NCBI RefSeq assembly: GCF_034555375.1
Contig: NZ_CP140706.1
Coordinates: 5,323,001 to 5,387,000 of the forward strand
DNA length: 64,000 nucleotides
Direction: 5' to 3'
Origin: Pseudomonas sp. B33.4
GTDB taxonomy: Bacteria > Pseudomonadota > Gammaproteobacteria > Pseudomonadales > Pseudomonadaceae
Every line of letters begins with the position of its first letter. Position 1 is the first letter of the stretch. The position numbers and the translations under genes were made by a program. Positions 62,540 to 64,000 of the stretch are shown piece by piece. A model generated the notes under the pieces. It searched no databases and was not told the origin of the DNA. It saw nothing but the letters and a program-made list of their open reading frames with translations.

Positions 62540-64000
62540 TTAAGCCTGTTCCAACGAGGTTTCAACACGGGTGGCACCGGCCAGGATTTTCCCTGCCGCA
62601 ACCAGACGCTTGTGCTGCTCGGCTTCGATACGCTCGATCGTTTCAACCGGAACCATATAGCCCTGGTCGTCACGTGCAGCGTGGATCACGAAGTAGATGA
62701 CGGTGCCGGCCAGGCTGGCGATCGCCAACCACCAGATGTGCCAGATCATTGCGAAACCGAAGACGGTCAACAGTGCGCCCATCACCACGCCAGTGGCGGT
62801 GTTGTTCGGCATGTGGATCGGCTCGTACTTGGCCGGACGCTGGTACGCAGTACCGTTTTCCTTAGCTTCGGTGAACGGGTCGATGCAGTCAGCCTTTGGC
62901 AGCACAGCAAAGTTGTAGAACGGAGGTGGCGACGAGGTCGACCATTCCAGGGTGTGTGCATTCCACGGGTCACCGTGATCGCAAACGTTCTCTGGCTTGT
63001 TACGGTCACGCACGCTCACATAGAGCTGGATCAGCTGGCAGGCAATACCCACAGCGATCATCACCGCACCGAACATGGCAACGTACAGGTACGGTACCCA
63101 CTCAGGGTTGGTGGTGGCGTTCAGACGACGGGTCATGCCCATGAAGCCCAGTGCATAGAGCGGCATGAACGCGACGAAGAAGCCCGAGATCCAGAACCAG
63201 AACGCTGCTTTACCCCAGCCTTCGTGCAGCTTGAAGCCGAACGCTTTCGGGAAGTAGAACGCGAAACCAGCGATGTAACCGAATACCGCACCGCCGATGA
63301 TCACGTTGTGGAAGTGCGCGATCACGAACAGGCTGTTGTGCAGAACGAAGTCAGCACCCGGGATGGCCAGCAGTACGCCGGTCATGCCGCCGATGGCGAA
63401 GGTCACCATGAAGCCCAGAGTCCACAGAACCTGGCTGGTGAAGCGCAGACGGCCCTGGTAGATGGTGAACAGCCAGTTGAATAGCTTCACACCCGTCGGG
63501 ATGGAAATCAGCATCGTCGCCAGACCGAAGAAGGCGTTGACGCTGGCACCCGAACCCATGGTGAAGAAGTGGTGCAGCCAAACCATGAAGCCCAGTACCG
63601 AGATCGCGCCCGAGGCGTAGATCATCGAGTGGTGGCCGAACAGTTTCTTGCCGGTGAAGGCCGAGATCACTTCCGAGAAGATGCCGAATGCCGGCAGGAT
63701 CAGGATGTAAACCTCAGGGTGGCCCCACGCCCAGAACAGGTTGACGTACATCATTGGATTGCCACCAAGTTCATTGGTGAAAATGTGGAAATCCATGTAA
63801 CGGTCAAGGGTCAGCAGTGCCAGGGTAGCGGTCAGGATCGGGAACGAAGCCACGATCAGAACGTTTGCCCAGGTGCAGGTCCAGGTGAAGATCGGCATGT
63901 CCATCAGTTTCATGCCAGGGGTACGCATTTTCAGTACGGTCGCGAGGAAGTTGACCCCCGTTAGCGTCGTACCTAACCCGGATAGCTGTAGCGCCCAGAT
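62540..64000 (-). CDS. cyoB: Cytochrome o ubiquinol oxidase subunit I (C-terminal part; start lies beyond the right edge)
   Basis: Catalytic subunit of the proton-pumping bo3 quinol oxidase. The frame is open to the window edge ([20 protein letters not shown]...). Visible features are [18 protein letters not shown] (Cu-B histidine and cross-linked tyrosine), WLHHFFTMG (Cu-B histidine pair) and [20 protein letters not shown] (heme ligands). About 486 residues are present, roughly three quarters of the usual length. It would be preceded by cyoA outside the window. Confidence 0.96.
   Translation of the reverse strand: MWALQLSGLGTTLTGVNFLATVLKMRTPGMKLMDMPIFTWTCTWANVLIVASFPILTATLALLTLDRYMDFHIFTNELGGNPMMYVNLFWAWGHPEVYILILPAFGIFSEVISAFTGKKLFGHHSMIYASGAISVLGFMVWLHHFFTMGSGASVNAFFGLATMLISIPTGVKLFNWLFTIYQGRLRFTSQVLWTLGFMVTFAIGGMTGVLLAIPGADFVLHNSLFVIAHFHNVIIGGAVFGYIAGFAFYFPKAFGFKLHEGWGKAAFWFWISGFFVAFMPLYALGFMGMTRRLNATTNPEWVPYLYVAMFGAVMIAVGIACQLIQLYVSVRDRNKPENVCDHGDPWNAHTLEWSTSSPPPFYNFAVLPKADCIDPFTEAKENGTAYQRPAKYEPIHMPNNTATGVVMGALLTVFGFAMIWHIWWLAIASLAGTVIYFVIHAARDDQGYMVPVETIERIEAEQHKRLVAAGKILAGATRVETSLEQA

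Overview
The window is chromosomal DNA of a Pseudomonas, most likely of the fluorescens group. The evidence is gene content and order (isc cluster, hisS-ispG-rodZ-pilW-rlmN-ndk, secDF-yajC-tgt-queA, cyo oxidase), high-GC codon use, and many Pseudomonas-type REP inverted pairs between genes. All names rest on reading the translations; no database search was possible.

Left core (1-34,070). The truncated guaB is followed by a zinc-ribbon protein, a TauE/SafE exporter, a LysR regulator, xseA, an M23 peptidase, and leuA with a candidate leader peptide. Next come the 2-oxoglutaramate amidase / methionine aminotransferase pair and a long leftward block: der, bamB, yfgM, hisS, ispG, rodZ, pilW, rlmN, ndk, then iscX-fdx-hscA-hscB-iscA-iscU-iscS-iscR, cysE and trmJ. 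suhB, a glycine-zipper protein, secF-secD-yajC and tgt-queA precede a tRNA-Leu(CAA) gene with its own promoter.

Mobile island (about 34,065-51,088, roughly 17 kb). It is inserted in the 3' end of tRNA-Leu(CAA), bounded by a near-identical direct repeat. It carries a P4-type tyrosine recombinase with candidate arm sites at both ends, an AlpA-like regulator, a chain of small genes joined by ATGA overlaps, a Toprim/DUF927 primase-helicase, coiled-coil proteins, an MvaT-family silencer and an iteron/inverted-repeat region that may be its origin. Between the early genes lies what I read as a phage P4 CI / P1 C4-type antisense RNA: a structured element of about 69 nt whose loop and single-stranded tail are complementary to two flanking target sites. 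One target overlaps the ribosome binding site of the next gene. The cargo is a leftward pair encoding an HD-plus-Hsp90-type ATPase protein (862 aa) and an ABC-type ATPase whose C-terminus carries an R-x3-E...H arrangement like the PrrC/RloC anticodon nucleases. A DUF4062 protein sits at the right end. I interpret the island as a P4-like satellite or integrative element carrying candidate anti-phage genes.

Right core (51,090-64,000). It contains small hypothetical, PH-domain and membrane proteins, including a tandem paralogous pair. These are followed by a PhoD-like phosphatase-fold protein, an acetylornithine-type aminotransferase with a divergent LysR gene, a GNAT acetyltransferase, a conserved hypothetical protein, a RidA protein, and the cyoB-cyoC-cyoD-cyoE end of the cytochrome bo3 oxidase operon, with cyoB cut by the window edge.
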